The notes below the pieces were generated by a model. The model did no database searches. It was given only the letters and a program-made list of their open reading frames with translations, and had not been told where the DNA came from. This document shows positions 18,566 to 25,986 of a DNA stretch of 64,000 nt, piece by piece. A program made the position numbers and the translations under genes. Origin of the DNA: Pyxidicoccus trucidator (lineage in GTDB: Bacteria; Myxococcota; Myxococcia; Myxococcales; Myxococcaceae); NCBI RefSeq assembly GCF_010894435.1, contig NZ_JAAIXZ010000029.1, forward strand, positions 1 through 64,000, written 5' to 3'. Numbering within the stretch: the stretch's first letter is position 1; the number at the start of each line of letters is the position of its first letter.

Positions 18566-18952
18566 ATGTCCCCGAAGAAGGGAGCCCTCCACCGGCTCCT
18601 CGCCACCCCGCTCCGAGTCGCGGGCAACGTCGTCGGAGGCCTGCTGACACTGGCTGTCGTCCTCCGGCCCAACCGCGCGGGGAGCGAGCGGGCCCGGAAG
18701 AACGCCGACGTGCTCATCGCCGCCTGCCGGGCCTTCCAGGCGCAGCACGGCCGGCTCCCCTCCGCGCTCCAGGAGCTGGTGCCCGCCTTCCTGCCCGAGC
18801 TGCCCCGCGCGAAGTATGACGGGCCGCACTTCGGTTTCACCTACGACGCGGATGCAGGTGCAACCCGCCACGTGCTGGGGTGGACGGAGCTGATTCCCTT
18901 CGGCCGCCCCTTCTACGTCTTCGAGGAAGACCGCTGGGGCTACCTGGACTGA
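18566..18952 (+). CDS. Hypothetical protein with pseudopilin-like segment
   Basis: 128 residues. The basic N-terminus is followed by a hydrophobic stretch (residues 17-33), then ADVLIAACRAFQAQHGRLPS and LQELVPAFLPELP. This pattern recalls the region after the first helix in type II secretion pseudopilins. There is no canonical prepilin cleavage site. It is probably membrane-anchored with a periplasmic domain. It precedes the S9 peptidase by 87 bases on the same strand. Confidence 0.65.
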   Translation: MSPKKGALHRLLATPLRVAGNVVGGLLTLAVVLRPNRAGSERARKNADVLIAACRAFQAQHGRLPSALQELVPAFLPELPRAKYDGPHFGFTYDADAGATRHVLGWTELIPFGRPFYVFEEDRWGYLD

Positions 18953-19039
18953 CGGACGTGTGCGGGGAAGGACAGACGGCCGGTGTCCCGGCGCGCGCGG
19001 AATGGAGTGGGCGTGGGCAGCGCTGTAGCTTGCCGCGCC

Positions 19040-21121
19040 ATGCGCTCCTTCCTGTTCGCCCTCGTCACCCTGGTGTGTGCCTGCGCGAGCTCGCCGCAGC
19101 CACAGCCGGAGGCGGCTCCCACCGCTCCCGACTCCACTGCCACGGCCGCTGCCTCGGCCCAACCGGCTCCCGCCCAGGGCAGCACGGGGACCGCCACCGC
19201 CGAGGCTGCCGCTACCTCGGGCGCCGAGGCCAGGCCGGAGAAGGTGGCCCCCGACTCCCCCGAAGGCCAGGACGCGGCGCGCATCGCCGACCTGTCCAAG
19301 AAGGCGGCGCCGCTGGTGGACGCGTTCATCAACCTGGAGCCGCAGCTCACCCGCGACGGCCAGCGCGCCATCTTCATCTCCAACCGCGACGGCCTGCCGC
19401 AGGTCTACCTGGCCGACGCCAAGCGCCCCGATGCTCCCGCGAAGCGCCTCTTCGAGTGGAAGGAGCGCGTGTCGCAGGTGTCCACGACTCCGGATGGCCG
19501 CTCGCTGCTGTTCCTCTCCGACACCGGCGCCGATGAGAACTGGTCCATCTGGAAGGTGGGACTGGACGGCTCGGTGCCCGTGGAGCTCACCGCGGGCGAG
19601 AAGCTCAACCGCGACAACGCGCTCCTGCCCGACCTGGCCCCGGACACCGTCTACTTCAGCGCTCGCCCGATGAGCGCGGCGCAGTCCACCGTCCATGCCG
19701 TACCTGTTTCTGGTGGCGAGTCCCGCGTCGTCTTCCAGGATGACCTGCCGGGCTTCCTCACCGACGTGAGCCGCGACGGCAAGCACGGCCTCTACGTGCG
19801 CTACCCGTCCCGCTCCGAGAACTACCTGGTGCGCGTGGACCTGGCGACCGGCCAGACCCGGCCGCTCTACCCCCGCGAGGGCAAGGTGTCCGTCTTCGAG
19901 GCCCGCTTCTCCCCGGACGGGAAGACGGTGTACGTGGCCACCGACGGAGGCGGTGAGCAGGCGTGGCTGCTCGCGCTCGACGCGGAGAGCGGCGAGGAGA
20001 AGGCGCGCTACGTCGAGACGTCCCCCACCACCGCCATCATCCAGGGTGTCGAGGTGTCCAAGGTGGGGGGCCTCGTCGGCCTGTCGCTCGCCGCGGGCAA
20101 CCGCAGCGAGTTGCGGCTGCTGGATGGCCGCACGCTGAAGCCCCGCGCCCGCATCGCCATGCCGCTGGGCCAGGGCTCCCTGGGGAAGTTCTCCGAGGAC
20201 GGCCGGCGCCTCACCGCCTCCTGGTCCACGCCCACCACGCCCGGCGACGTGTGGGCGGTGGACACGAAGACGGGCAAGGTGTCGCCCCTGCGCCGCGAGC
20301 CGCGCCCAACCCTGCAAGCGGTGCCCGCCATCGACTCGAGCATCACCTCCGTGCGCGCGCATGACGGGCTGGACCTGCCCGTCAACGTGTACCTGCCGAA
20401 GAAGCGCACCGGGAAGCTGCCCGTCATCGTCAGCTACCACGGTGGACCTTCCGGCAGCTCGCAGATCCGCTGGTCTCCGGCCACCGCGTTCTTCCTGTCG
20501 CAGGGTTACGCGTGGGTGGAGCCCAACGTGCGCGGCTCCGGCGGCTTCGGCCGCGCGTTCGAGGAGGGAGACAACGGGCCCGCGCGCCTGGAGGCGTTCA
20601 AGGACATCGAGGCCACCGGCCGCTGGGCGGCGAGCCAGCCCTGGGCAGACCCGGAGCGCGTCATCATCTACGGCGGCAGCTATGGCGGCTACACCGTGCT
20701 GGTGGGCCTCACCCGCATGCCCGACTTGTGGCGCGCGGGCGTGGACCTGTTCGGCGTCGCGGACCTGAAGACGTTCATGGCCACCACCAGCGGCTTCATC
20801 CGCGAAATCTTCCTCGTGGAGTTCGGCGACCCCGACAAGGACGCCGCCTTCCTGGAGTCCATCTCTCCGCTCAAGGACGTGGACCGCATCGTCGACCCGC
20901 TCTTCGTCTACGCAGGGGCCAATGACCCGCGCGTTCCCCGCAGCGAGTCCGACCTCATCGTCCGCGCCCTGCGCGAGCGCAAGGTGCCCGTGGAGTACAT
21001 GGTGTCGGACAACGAGGGGCACTCGCTCGCGCGCAAGGAGAACGTGATCGAGTTCCTCTCCCGCTCGGCCCGGTTCCTGGAAGTGCACGCGGCTCCCGCG
21101 GGGGCCGTGGGGGCACGGTAG
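19040..21121 (+). CDS. S9-family prolyl oligopeptidase-like lipoprotein
   Basis: 693 residues with a lipoprotein-type signal (MRSFLFALVTLVCACASSP). A low-complexity Ala/Pro linker leads into a TolB/WD40-like propeller (about 90-400) with repeated DGRSLLF- and PDGKTVY-type motifs, then an alpha/beta-hydrolase domain. The catalytic serine sits in GGSYGGY, the acid in AGANDPRVP and the histidine in NEGHS, giving the S9 triad. It should cleave short peptides in the periplasm or at the cell surface, with the propeller restricting substrate size. The ATG at 19040 is chosen over 18983 because it starts the signal peptide. Confidence 0.9.
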   Translation: MRSFLFALVTLVCACASSPQPQPEAAPTAPDSTATAAASAQPAPAQGSTGTATAEAAATSGAEARPEKVAPDSPEGQDAARIADLSKKAAPLVDAFINLEPQLTRDGQRAIFISNRDGLPQVYLADAKRPDAPAKRLFEWKERVSQVSTTPDGRSLLFLSDTGADENWSIWKVGLDGSVPVELTAGEKLNRDNALLPDLAPDTVYFSARPMSAAQSTVHAVPVSGGESRVVFQDDLPGFLTDVSRDGKHGLYVRYPSRSENYLVRVDLATGQTRPLYPREGKVSVFEARFSPDGKTVYVATDGGGEQAWLLALDAESGEEKARYVETSPTTAIIQGVEVSKVGGLVGLSLAAGNRSELRLLDGRTLKPRARIAMPLGQGSLGKFSEDGRRLTASWSTPTTPGDVWAVDTKTGKVSPLRREPRPTLQAVPAIDSSITSVRAHDGLDLPVNVYLPKKRTGKLPVIVSYHGGPSGSSQIRWSPATAFFLSQGYAWVEPNVRGSGGFGRAFEEGDNGPARLEAFKDIEATGRWAASQPWADPERVIIYGGSYGGYTVLVGLTRMPDLWRAGVDLFGVADLKTFMATTSGFIREIFLVEFGDPDKDAAFLESISPLKDVDRIVDPLFVYAGANDPRVPRSESDLIVRALRERKVPVEYMVSDNEGHSLARKENVIEFLSRSARFLEVHAAPAGAVGAR

Positions 21122-21130
21122 GCAAGGGGC

Positions 21131-21262
21131 TTCAGCCGGCGGGAGGCGACGCGTCGCTTGCCTCCGCCGGGATGCTCGCGAGCCTGGGAGCCAGCCCCGG
21201 CCGCGTTCACCAGTCCCACGTGGCTCAAGGCTTGCGGGTAGTTGCCCTGCCCCTCCTCACGC
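21131..21262 (-). pseudogene. 3'-end fragment of a GH15 gene
   Basis: The minus strand encodes GNYPQALSHVGLVNAAGAGS and then REHPG, followed after a frame change by ASDASPPAG and a stop. The intact GH15 gene at 56396-58252 ends with LGNYPQAFSHVGLVNAAWAI, SQAREHPG and DAAPPAG. The copy therefore covers only the last ~45 codons, has a frameshift and no start. DNA identity between 21131-21262 and 56396-56530 is obvious by eye. It is a duplicated or relic end of a glucoamylase-like gene. Confidence 0.85.
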
Positions 21263-21357
21263 GACAACCACCTTGAGAAAGGGGACCCACGACTCATGAA
21301 CCTGAGCCCCCCTGAGCACGGGTGGCCACCGGGCATCCCCTCGGAACCTGTGGCGCG

Positions 21358-21380
21358 CTGACACGTCACTGACGTGTCAG
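21358..21380. promoter_or_regulatory. Perfect palindrome CTGACACGTCA-C-TGACGTGTCAG
   Basis: An 11-bp perfect inverted repeat with a one-base centre. Its TGACACGTCA core recurs at 25847-25856. A dimeric-regulator operator is more likely than a terminator because the loop is one base and no U-run follows. No gene starts immediately beside it, and its owner is unknown. Confidence 0.5.
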
Positions 21381-21429
21381 CCAGCACAACGGGCCCTGGC
21401 AGCCGAGCACCGTGGCTCGACGCGCGTCG

Positions 21430-21684
21430 CTATTCCGCCGCTTCCTTCCCGCCCTTGCCCTTCCCCTTTCCCTTGCCCTTCCCCTTCCCCTTCCCCTCTG
21501 TTCCCTTTCCGCCCTTCTCCCCCATCACCGCTTCATCTCCCTGCGCCGCTTCCGAAGCCTTCATCATCTGGGAGCCGGCACTGGCCTCCGCAGGAGCGGG
21601 CTTGGACTCCGCGGCGGCAGGACTGGCCTGACCCGCGAAAGCAGGGGTGACAGCGAGGGTCAGCGCCACGACGAGCTTCTTCAT
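21430..21684 (-). CDS. Small exported protein with Gly-Lys repeat tail
   Basis: 84 residues. A signal peptide (MKKLVVALTLAVTPAFAGQA) is followed by an Ala/Pro/Glu-rich middle and a strongly basic tail of alternating Gly and Lys (EGKGKGKGKGKGKGKGG) ending KEAAE. A ribosome-binding site GGAGG lies 8 bases before the ATG at 21684. The repeat may bind polyanions such as DNA, polysaccharide or LPS. No family is recognised. It sits intact among gene fragments. Confidence 0.7.
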   Translation of the reverse strand: MKKLVVALTLAVTPAFAGQASPAAAESKPAPAEASAGSQMMKASEAAQGDEAVMGEKGGKGTEGKGKGKGKGKGKGKGGKEAAE

Positions 21685-21811
21685 CACGAAACCTCCAGCT
21701 TCAGGAGCTGCGGCGCGAGATGCGACCGCAGACTTCGTGGTGCCCTGAGCAGTCTTCGTGCCAACAGTCGCAGGTTCAGGCGAGGGACGGGCACCAGCAC
21801 CTCTGCCCTCC

Positions 21812-22105
21812 CTGCGGTCCATGCACCGGGCGCGGTGGGTGCTGCTCAAGGACGTGGGGCTGCTCTCGGACGTCCTCACCCTCTTCCTGCGGGCGCTGTT
21901 CGCCCTACAGCGGCGGAGGGCACGGCGGCAGGGTCTGCGGGGTGGGCAGGTCGGGGCCGTGTCGTTCATCCAATTCTTCGGCTCGGCGTTGCAGGTCACG
22001 CTGCACTTCCACTCGCTGGTGCCGGATGGCGTCTTCGTGCCGCGGGAGGGCGACGTGCGCTTCGAGGCGTTGCCGCCGCCCACGCAAGGTGGCAACTGCT
22101 GCGCT
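21812..22105 (+). pseudogene. Internal fragment of an IS91-type (Y2) transposase
   Basis: The frame encodes RARWVLLKDVGLLSDVL, LTLFLRALFALQRRRAR and GAVSFIQFFGSALQVTLHFH followed by LVPDGVFVPREG. This matches the region of IS91/IS801-family transposases (Y2_Tnp) around the HFH metal-binding motif. The zinc-finger N-terminus and the C-terminal tyrosines are missing, and the frame runs into unrelated endonuclease III sequence. It is an inactive relic. Confidence 0.75.
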
Positions 22106-22235
22106 GGACGGAGGTGGACGTCCGGTCCCCTCCCCGAAAGCAGCCCCGGTGCGCCTTGCTGGAAGGCTTCTCCCTGCATGCCAATACGCACCTCCATGCC
22201 AACGACAGGCAGGGGCTGGAGCGAAGTACGCGGGC

Positions 22236-22408
22236 CCCCAGCCCTTGCCGACGCGGACACCGCCGAGCTGGAGGAGGACCTCTAGCCCACCGGCTTCTAC
22301 AAGCAGAAGACCCAATCCGTTCAGGCCATGAGCCGCGCGCTGCTGGAACACTTCAGCGGCGCTGTGCCGCGCACCGTCGACGAGCTGGTGACGCTGCACG
22401 GTGTGGAA
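22236..22408 (+). pseudogene. Endonuclease III (nth) fragment with in-frame stop
   Basis: The translation reads ALADADTAELEEDL, stop (22283-22285), PTGFYKQKTQSVQAMSRALL and EHFSGAVPRTVDELVTLHGV. This matches the middle of endonuclease III up to the helix-hairpin-helix (family consensus LPGVGRKTANV), where similarity stops abruptly. The [4Fe-4S] cluster and catalytic Asp region are absent. It is a broken duplicate or relic; the genuine nth gene must lie elsewhere. Confidence 0.75.
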
Positions 22409-22516
22409 TGGCGTCCGGGTCCGGGACGCGAGCAGCGCCGCTCACGTGACGCCCACACCTGGAGAACCTGGGGAATACAGGCCACCGGTCTCACGTTGCC
22501 CGACTCTTCTCCGGAC

Positions 22517-23845
22517 ATGACCCCTGCCCCTTCCGCAAGCGAGGCCCCCAGCACCGAGGCCCGTCCCGTGGAGTCCAGCGAGCGACTGATACTCCTCGAC
22601 ACGCTGCGTGGCTTCGCCCTGTGCGGCGTGTTCATCTCCAATGTCATGGTGTGGTTCAGCGGCAGGGTGTTCCTGCCGCGAGAGCAGGTCCTGGCGGCGA
22701 TGAACAATGCGTCGCTCGTCGACACCATCACCTGGCAGGCGTTCTCGGTGCTGGTGGCGGGGAAGTTCATCACCATCTTCTCGTTCCTCTTCGGCCTCGG
22801 CTTCGCGGTGCAGATGGGCCGCGCCGAGGCGCGAGGCGCCGCCATCACCCCGGTCTACGTCCGACGACTGGGGGTGATGCTGGTGATGGGTCTCGCCCAC
22901 ATGTTCCTCATCTGGTACGGCGACATCCTCAGCACCTACGCGGTGCTGGGATTCGGCCTGCTCCTGTTCCGGGGGCGGTCGAACCGCACGCTGCTCATCT
23001 GCGCCGTGCTGTTCGTCCTGGGGTGGTCCATCGTCGGTGTTTTCATCAACAAGTACCCACAGCTGATGGCGGACACGCCAGAGGCCGCCGCGGCCATCGC
23101 CAAGGCGGCCAGCGAGAAGTCCGCAGCCATCCGGGCACAATCGCTGGCGGCCTACACGAACGGGAGTTGGCTGGACGCAACGAAGGCGACCGTCAATTTC
23201 CTCTTCGGCGACTACCTGCCCATGCTCATCGCCATCACGCTCTCGACGTTTGGCCGGTTCCTGCTGGGCCTGCTGGCGGGACGGCTCCGCATCTTCCATG
23301 ACGTGCCACAGCACCTGCGGTTGTTCCGCCGGCTCCTCGGGTGGGGCTTCGTGGCCGGGGTGATTGGCGGCGGCGCCGGCCTGGTGGTGCAACAACTCAT
23401 CCTCCGAAAGGTCTTCACTCCGGAGACGTTGCCGACCTGGGTGGGCTTCGTCATGGCGCCGCTGCGGCACCTGGGTGAGCTGGGCTTCGCGGCCGTCTAC
23501 GTGTCCGCCATCGCCCTGCTCTTCCAGCGAGCCACCTGGCAGCGGGTGCTGGGCCTGCTCGCACCCGTGGGGCGCATGGCGCTGACGAACTACCTCTCAC
23601 AGTCCATCATCAGCGTGCTGTTCTTCTACGGCTACGGACTGGGCTACATCACGAAGCTGGGCCCCCTGGCGTGCGTGGCGTATTGCCTGACCGTCTTCTC
23701 CGTCCAAGTGGTGTGGAGCCACCTGTGGCTGTCGAAGTTCCGCTTCGGCCCCGCGGAGTGGGTGTGGCGGTCTCTGACGTATGGAAAAGCCCAGCCCATG
23801 CGCCGTGACGACGCCTCGGGCCAGCGCGAGACGGCGCCGGCCTAG
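22517..23845 (+). CDS. DUF418 (YeiB-like) membrane protein
   Basis: 442 residues with about 10 hydrophobic segments. The start RLILLDTLRGFALCGVFISN is the signature of the DUF418/YeiB family, and the C-terminal DUF418 domain includes APVGRMALTNYLSQSIIS and a late FGPAEWVWRSLTYG. Family members are inner-membrane proteins resembling acyltransferase-3/heparan-acetyltransferase folds; their substrate is generally unknown. The ATG at 22517 excludes the upstream in-frame endonuclease III scrap, which should not be counted as part of the protein. Confidence 0.88.
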   Translation: MTPAPSASEAPSTEARPVESSERLILLDTLRGFALCGVFISNVMVWFSGRVFLPREQVLAAMNNASLVDTITWQAFSVLVAGKFITIFSFLFGLGFAVQMGRAEARGAAITPVYVRRLGVMLVMGLAHMFLIWYGDILSTYAVLGFGLLLFRGRSNRTLLICAVLFVLGWSIVGVFINKYPQLMADTPEAAAAIAKAASEKSAAIRAQSLAAYTNGSWLDATKATVNFLFGDYLPMLIAITLSTFGRFLLGLLAGRLRIFHDVPQHLRLFRRLLGWGFVAGVIGGGAGLVVQQLILRKVFTPETLPTWVGFVMAPLRHLGELGFAAVYVSAIALLFQRATWQRVLGLLAPVGRMALTNYLSQSIISVLFFYGYGLGYITKLGPLACVAYCLTVFSVQVVWSHLWLSKFRFGPAEWVWRSLTYGKAQPMRRDDASGQRETAPA

Positions 23846-23926
23846 CGCGAGCCCGGGCCCCTTGGAGACATTTTGGAGACGAAGCCAGGAGCTCACTGAG
23901 CCACTGGTGTAGCCCCCGGGCTCGCG
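23846..23926. repeat. 12-bp inverted repeat with 57-base loop
   Basis: Perfect arms cgcgagcccggg (23846-23857) and cccgggctcgcg (23915-23926) begin directly at the DUF418 stop. The loop contains two GGAGAC-type direct repeats. It may act as a bidirectional terminator or mRNA-stabilising hairpin between two convergent genes. Confidence 0.5.
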
Positions 23927-23955
23927 TCGGTAGGCCACTTCGGGGCGTGCCTCCT

Positions 23956-24498
23956 TCAGGAGTGGTGCGCCACCGCGGCCTTCACCCAGCGCAGGATGCT
24001 CGCCTCGTCAATGTCCGCGGCGCTGCGCACCTTGAGGTGGCGCATGGTCTTCCCGGTGCCCTCGAGCTTTCCTTCCGGGTCGTCGAGCTTCTCCGGGGGC
24101 GCCATGATGCTGAGGGCGGCGTAGGTCGTCGAGGTGTAGAGCGCACAGAAGCCGCCCTTCAGCTCGAAATAGGGCATGCCCCACTTCATGGACTCGCGAG
24201 CGCCGGGGGCGGCCTTCTTCACCAGGGCACGCAGGGCCTCGAGGTGCTCGCGCCGCTCCGGGGGCTGCTGCGCGAAGAAGGCGTCCGCCGGGGCGCCGAG
24301 GTCCTCGCGGCGCAGGTACGGGCGGACAGGGGCCTTCTTCGCGGCCGCGCCCTTCGCCGGCGCCTTCTTCGCAGCCGCGCTCTTCGCCGGGGTCTTCTTC
24401 GCAGCCGCGCTCTTCGCGGGCGTCTTCCTGGCGGTGCTCGTCTTCACAGGGGTCTTCTTCGTGGGTGTCTTCTTCGCCGTCACCTTGCGTGCTGCCAT
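23956..24498 (-). CDS. DUF1801 protein with histone-H1-like Lys/Ala tail
   Basis: 180 residues. Residues 1-65 are made of KTPAK and AAKK repeats like eukaryotic histone H1 or mycobacterial HupB tails, suggesting nucleic-acid binding. The C-terminal ~115 residues form a DUF1801/YdhG-type domain (ESMKWGMPYFELKGGFCALY), a small fold sometimes linked to iron-binding frataxin-like proteins. The ATG at 24498 starts MAARKVTAKK. Function unknown. The tail-domain fusion is the notable part; the neighbouring AlkD-like gene has a similar basic tail at its other end. Confidence 0.85.
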   Translation of the reverse strand: MAARKVTAKKTPTKKTPVKTSTARKTPAKSAAAKKTPAKSAAAKKAPAKGAAAKKAPVRPYLRREDLGAPADAFFAQQPPERREHLEALRALVKKAAPGARESMKWGMPYFELKGGFCALYTSTTYAALSIMAPPEKLDDPEGKLEGTGKTMRHLKVRSAADIDEASILRWVKAAVAHHS

Positions 24499-24561
24499 CC
24501 GTGCCTCCGAGGCCCCGGACCGCCGGGGCGGGCGGGAGGCTACCCCAGCAGCGGAGGACGC

Positions 24562-24687
24562 ATGGGCATGAAGGGGAACCAGCGGGCCACCCCGGAGGAG
24601 ATCTACAAGCACGCCGGGGAGATTATCTACCGCTCCCAACTTCGCGGCGGCCCCATTCAGCCGTCCTACTCTCGTCCGGGCACCTGA
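24562..24687 (+). pseudogene. 3' fragment of a second SitA6-type toxin gene
   Basis: An open frame ending at the stop 24685-24687 reads RATPEEIYKHAGEIIYRSQL then RGGPIQPSYSRPGT. The intact SitA6 at 7321-7980 ends ASPEQIFKHAGELIYRFQLL then GGPIQPYHAGT. Only the last ~35 codons survive; the lipobox and the nuclease histidines are gone. It is clearly a truncated relic of the same toxin family in the same order with an immunity remnant. Confidence 0.85.
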
Positions 24688-24693
24688 GGGCGG

Positions 24694-24729
24694 ATGCGCC
24701 GGTTTTTCTGGCTTGAGGAGGACAAGTAG
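24694..24729 (+). pseudogene. 5' fragment of a SitI6-type immunity gene
   Basis: Starting 6 bases after the toxin remnant stop, an ATG opens MRRFFWLEEDK and then a stop at 24727-24729. The intact SitI6 begins MTRFFWMREDR. The reading is cut off exactly where a tRNA 3' end begins (24731), so the rest of the immunity gene was lost in a recombination event. Confidence 0.8.
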
Positions 24730-24730
24730 G

Positions 24731-24755
24731 TGGTCGGGGAGACAGGATTTGAACC
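24731..24755 (-). other. tRNA 3'-end fragment (attachment-site scar)
   Basis: The minus strand carries a T-arm and acceptor end (GGTTCAAATCCTG, then TCTCCCCGACCA) including CCA, but the remaining upstream sequence has no matching 5' acceptor TCGGGGAG, D-arm or anticodon arm. The end resembles proline tRNAs. Such 25-base 3' pieces are left where integrative elements recombine into tRNA genes, so this probably marks an old att junction. Confidence 0.7.
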
Positions 24756-24861
24756 CGTGGACGAGGGGGTGCCCTAAACCCGAAACGGCACACGCTCTTC
24801 GAAACGTCAGGTTCGGGACCGGACTGCCCAGGTGCCGGACGTTGCTCCGACATGGCCGACG

Positions 24862-25659
24862 TCAGCGCGCACGCCTCCCAGCGGATGGCTTCTTTGCGGC
24901 GCTCTTGTTCCTGGCCGGAGCGGCCTTCGCCTTCGAGGGTGCCGCCGCCTCCATCGCCTTTCGGGCCGCGGTCTTCTCGCCTTTCCGCAGCGCGAGCGCC
25001 GCGGCAATCCACTCCGGCGCGTAGCTCGACGTGCAGCCCTTCGGAATCGGTCTCGGGTCCCACCGGCCGAGGCGCTCGCCGATGGCGATGACCTCCGCGG
25101 TGTACTCGGGCAGGTGGAGGCCAATCCAGACCAGGCAGAAGTTGATGCCCTCCTTCACCCGGTACGGTGCGTCCGGCAGCTCACTCTCGATGCGCGCGAG
25201 CGTCGCGCCAACGTCGAGCTCCGTCGCGAGCCCGCGCGCGATGCGCCCGGCGAGGAGCTTCCATCCGGCGCGGCGAGGGAGCTCCGCGCGGCCGTCCATC
25301 CACCGCACCTGCAGCGCCTGGGCGATGGGCGCATGCACGAGCACGCGTCCGACGAGCTCGTCGACCAGGGTCGGGGTCGAGAGCGGCTCGAGGAGTCCGC
25401 GCGCCTCCTTCTCGGTGAGCGCCGCGGGCTCGAGCAGCATGCACGCGAGGATGCGCGCCTCGTGGTTGCCGGTCGCCCACAGTTCCAGGCCGAGCCCGTG
25501 GTTCGTCCCAAGCGCCTCTGCGAGGCCACGGAGCTTGCCGAGCAGCACGCCGAAGACGTTGTCGCCCGCACCGTCGCGCACGTAGCGCTGGCGCACCTTC
25601 TCGTCGCCATGGCTCTCGAGTTGCTTCATCACCTGGGAAAGCGTCATCGGTTTCGGCAT
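24862..25659 (-). CDS. AlkD-like DNA alkylation repair protein
   Basis: 265 residues of helical repeats typical of the DNA alkylation repair (AlkD/AlkC HEAT-like) family: VRQRYVRDGAGDNVFGVLLG, a LWATGNHEARILACML segment and WIGLHLPEYTAEVIAIGERL. AlkD proteins excise cationic alkylpurines by trapping the base without flipping it. The Lys/Ala-rich C-terminus (about residues 232-265) is an extra basic tail. The divergent upstream region contains palindromic operator-like sites (25826-25856). Confidence 0.82.
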   Translation of the reverse strand: MPKPMTLSQVMKQLESHGDEKVRQRYVRDGAGDNVFGVLLGKLRGLAEALGTNHGLGLELWATGNHEARILACMLLEPAALTEKEARGLLEPLSTPTLVDELVGRVLVHAPIAQALQVRWMDGRAELPRRAGWKLLAGRIARGLATELDVGATLARIESELPDAPYRVKEGINFCLVWIGLHLPEYTAEVIAIGERLGRWDPRPIPKGCTSSYAPEWIAAALALRKGEKTAARKAMEAAAPSKAKAAPARNKSAAKKPSAGRRAR

Positions 25660-25825
25660 GTGAGAACACCTCGGCAGACGATAAAGGGGGAAGGCGACGA
25701 AAGGGTGGCACGGCGGGCGCCGGCGGTCGAGTCAAGCCCGCGAGCCAGCTGCAGCCGAGAGGGGCGCCTGGCGGACCCGATTTGGACCCAATCCAGGGAA
25801 CACATGCCGGCACCAGCACGTCTGC

Positions 25826-25856
25826 TGACGCGTCATTCGCGTCAACTGACACGTCA
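25826..25856. promoter_or_regulatory. Tandem TGACRCGTCA palindromes
   Basis: TGACGCGTCA (25826-25835) and TGACACGTCA (25847-25856) have centres 21 bases apart, two helical turns, and an extra GCGTCA half-site between them. They lie between the AlkD-like gene and the plus-strand gene at 25987 and match the core at 21358-21380. They look like a cooperative repressor or activator operator. Confidence 0.6.
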
Positions 25857-25986
25857 ACGAGAGTGGAGCGGACCTCGGGCATGCGCGGGTTGACTCGCGC
25901 TGAGCCTCGTCGCTCCTGGGCATGAGGCTTGCTGTGTGGACTCAGGCCCACCAACCACGGGCCCCTACCGGAGATGAACTACAACC

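Noticed and set aside
22328-22516. N-terminal extension of the DUF418 protein from an upstream in-frame ATG
   Set aside because: The extra 63 codons are mostly an endonuclease III relic, so the true start is 22517.
24713-25024. Frame starting with a peptide like SGRQDLNPW
   Set aside because: It is a translation of the tRNA 3'-end fragment, not a gene.
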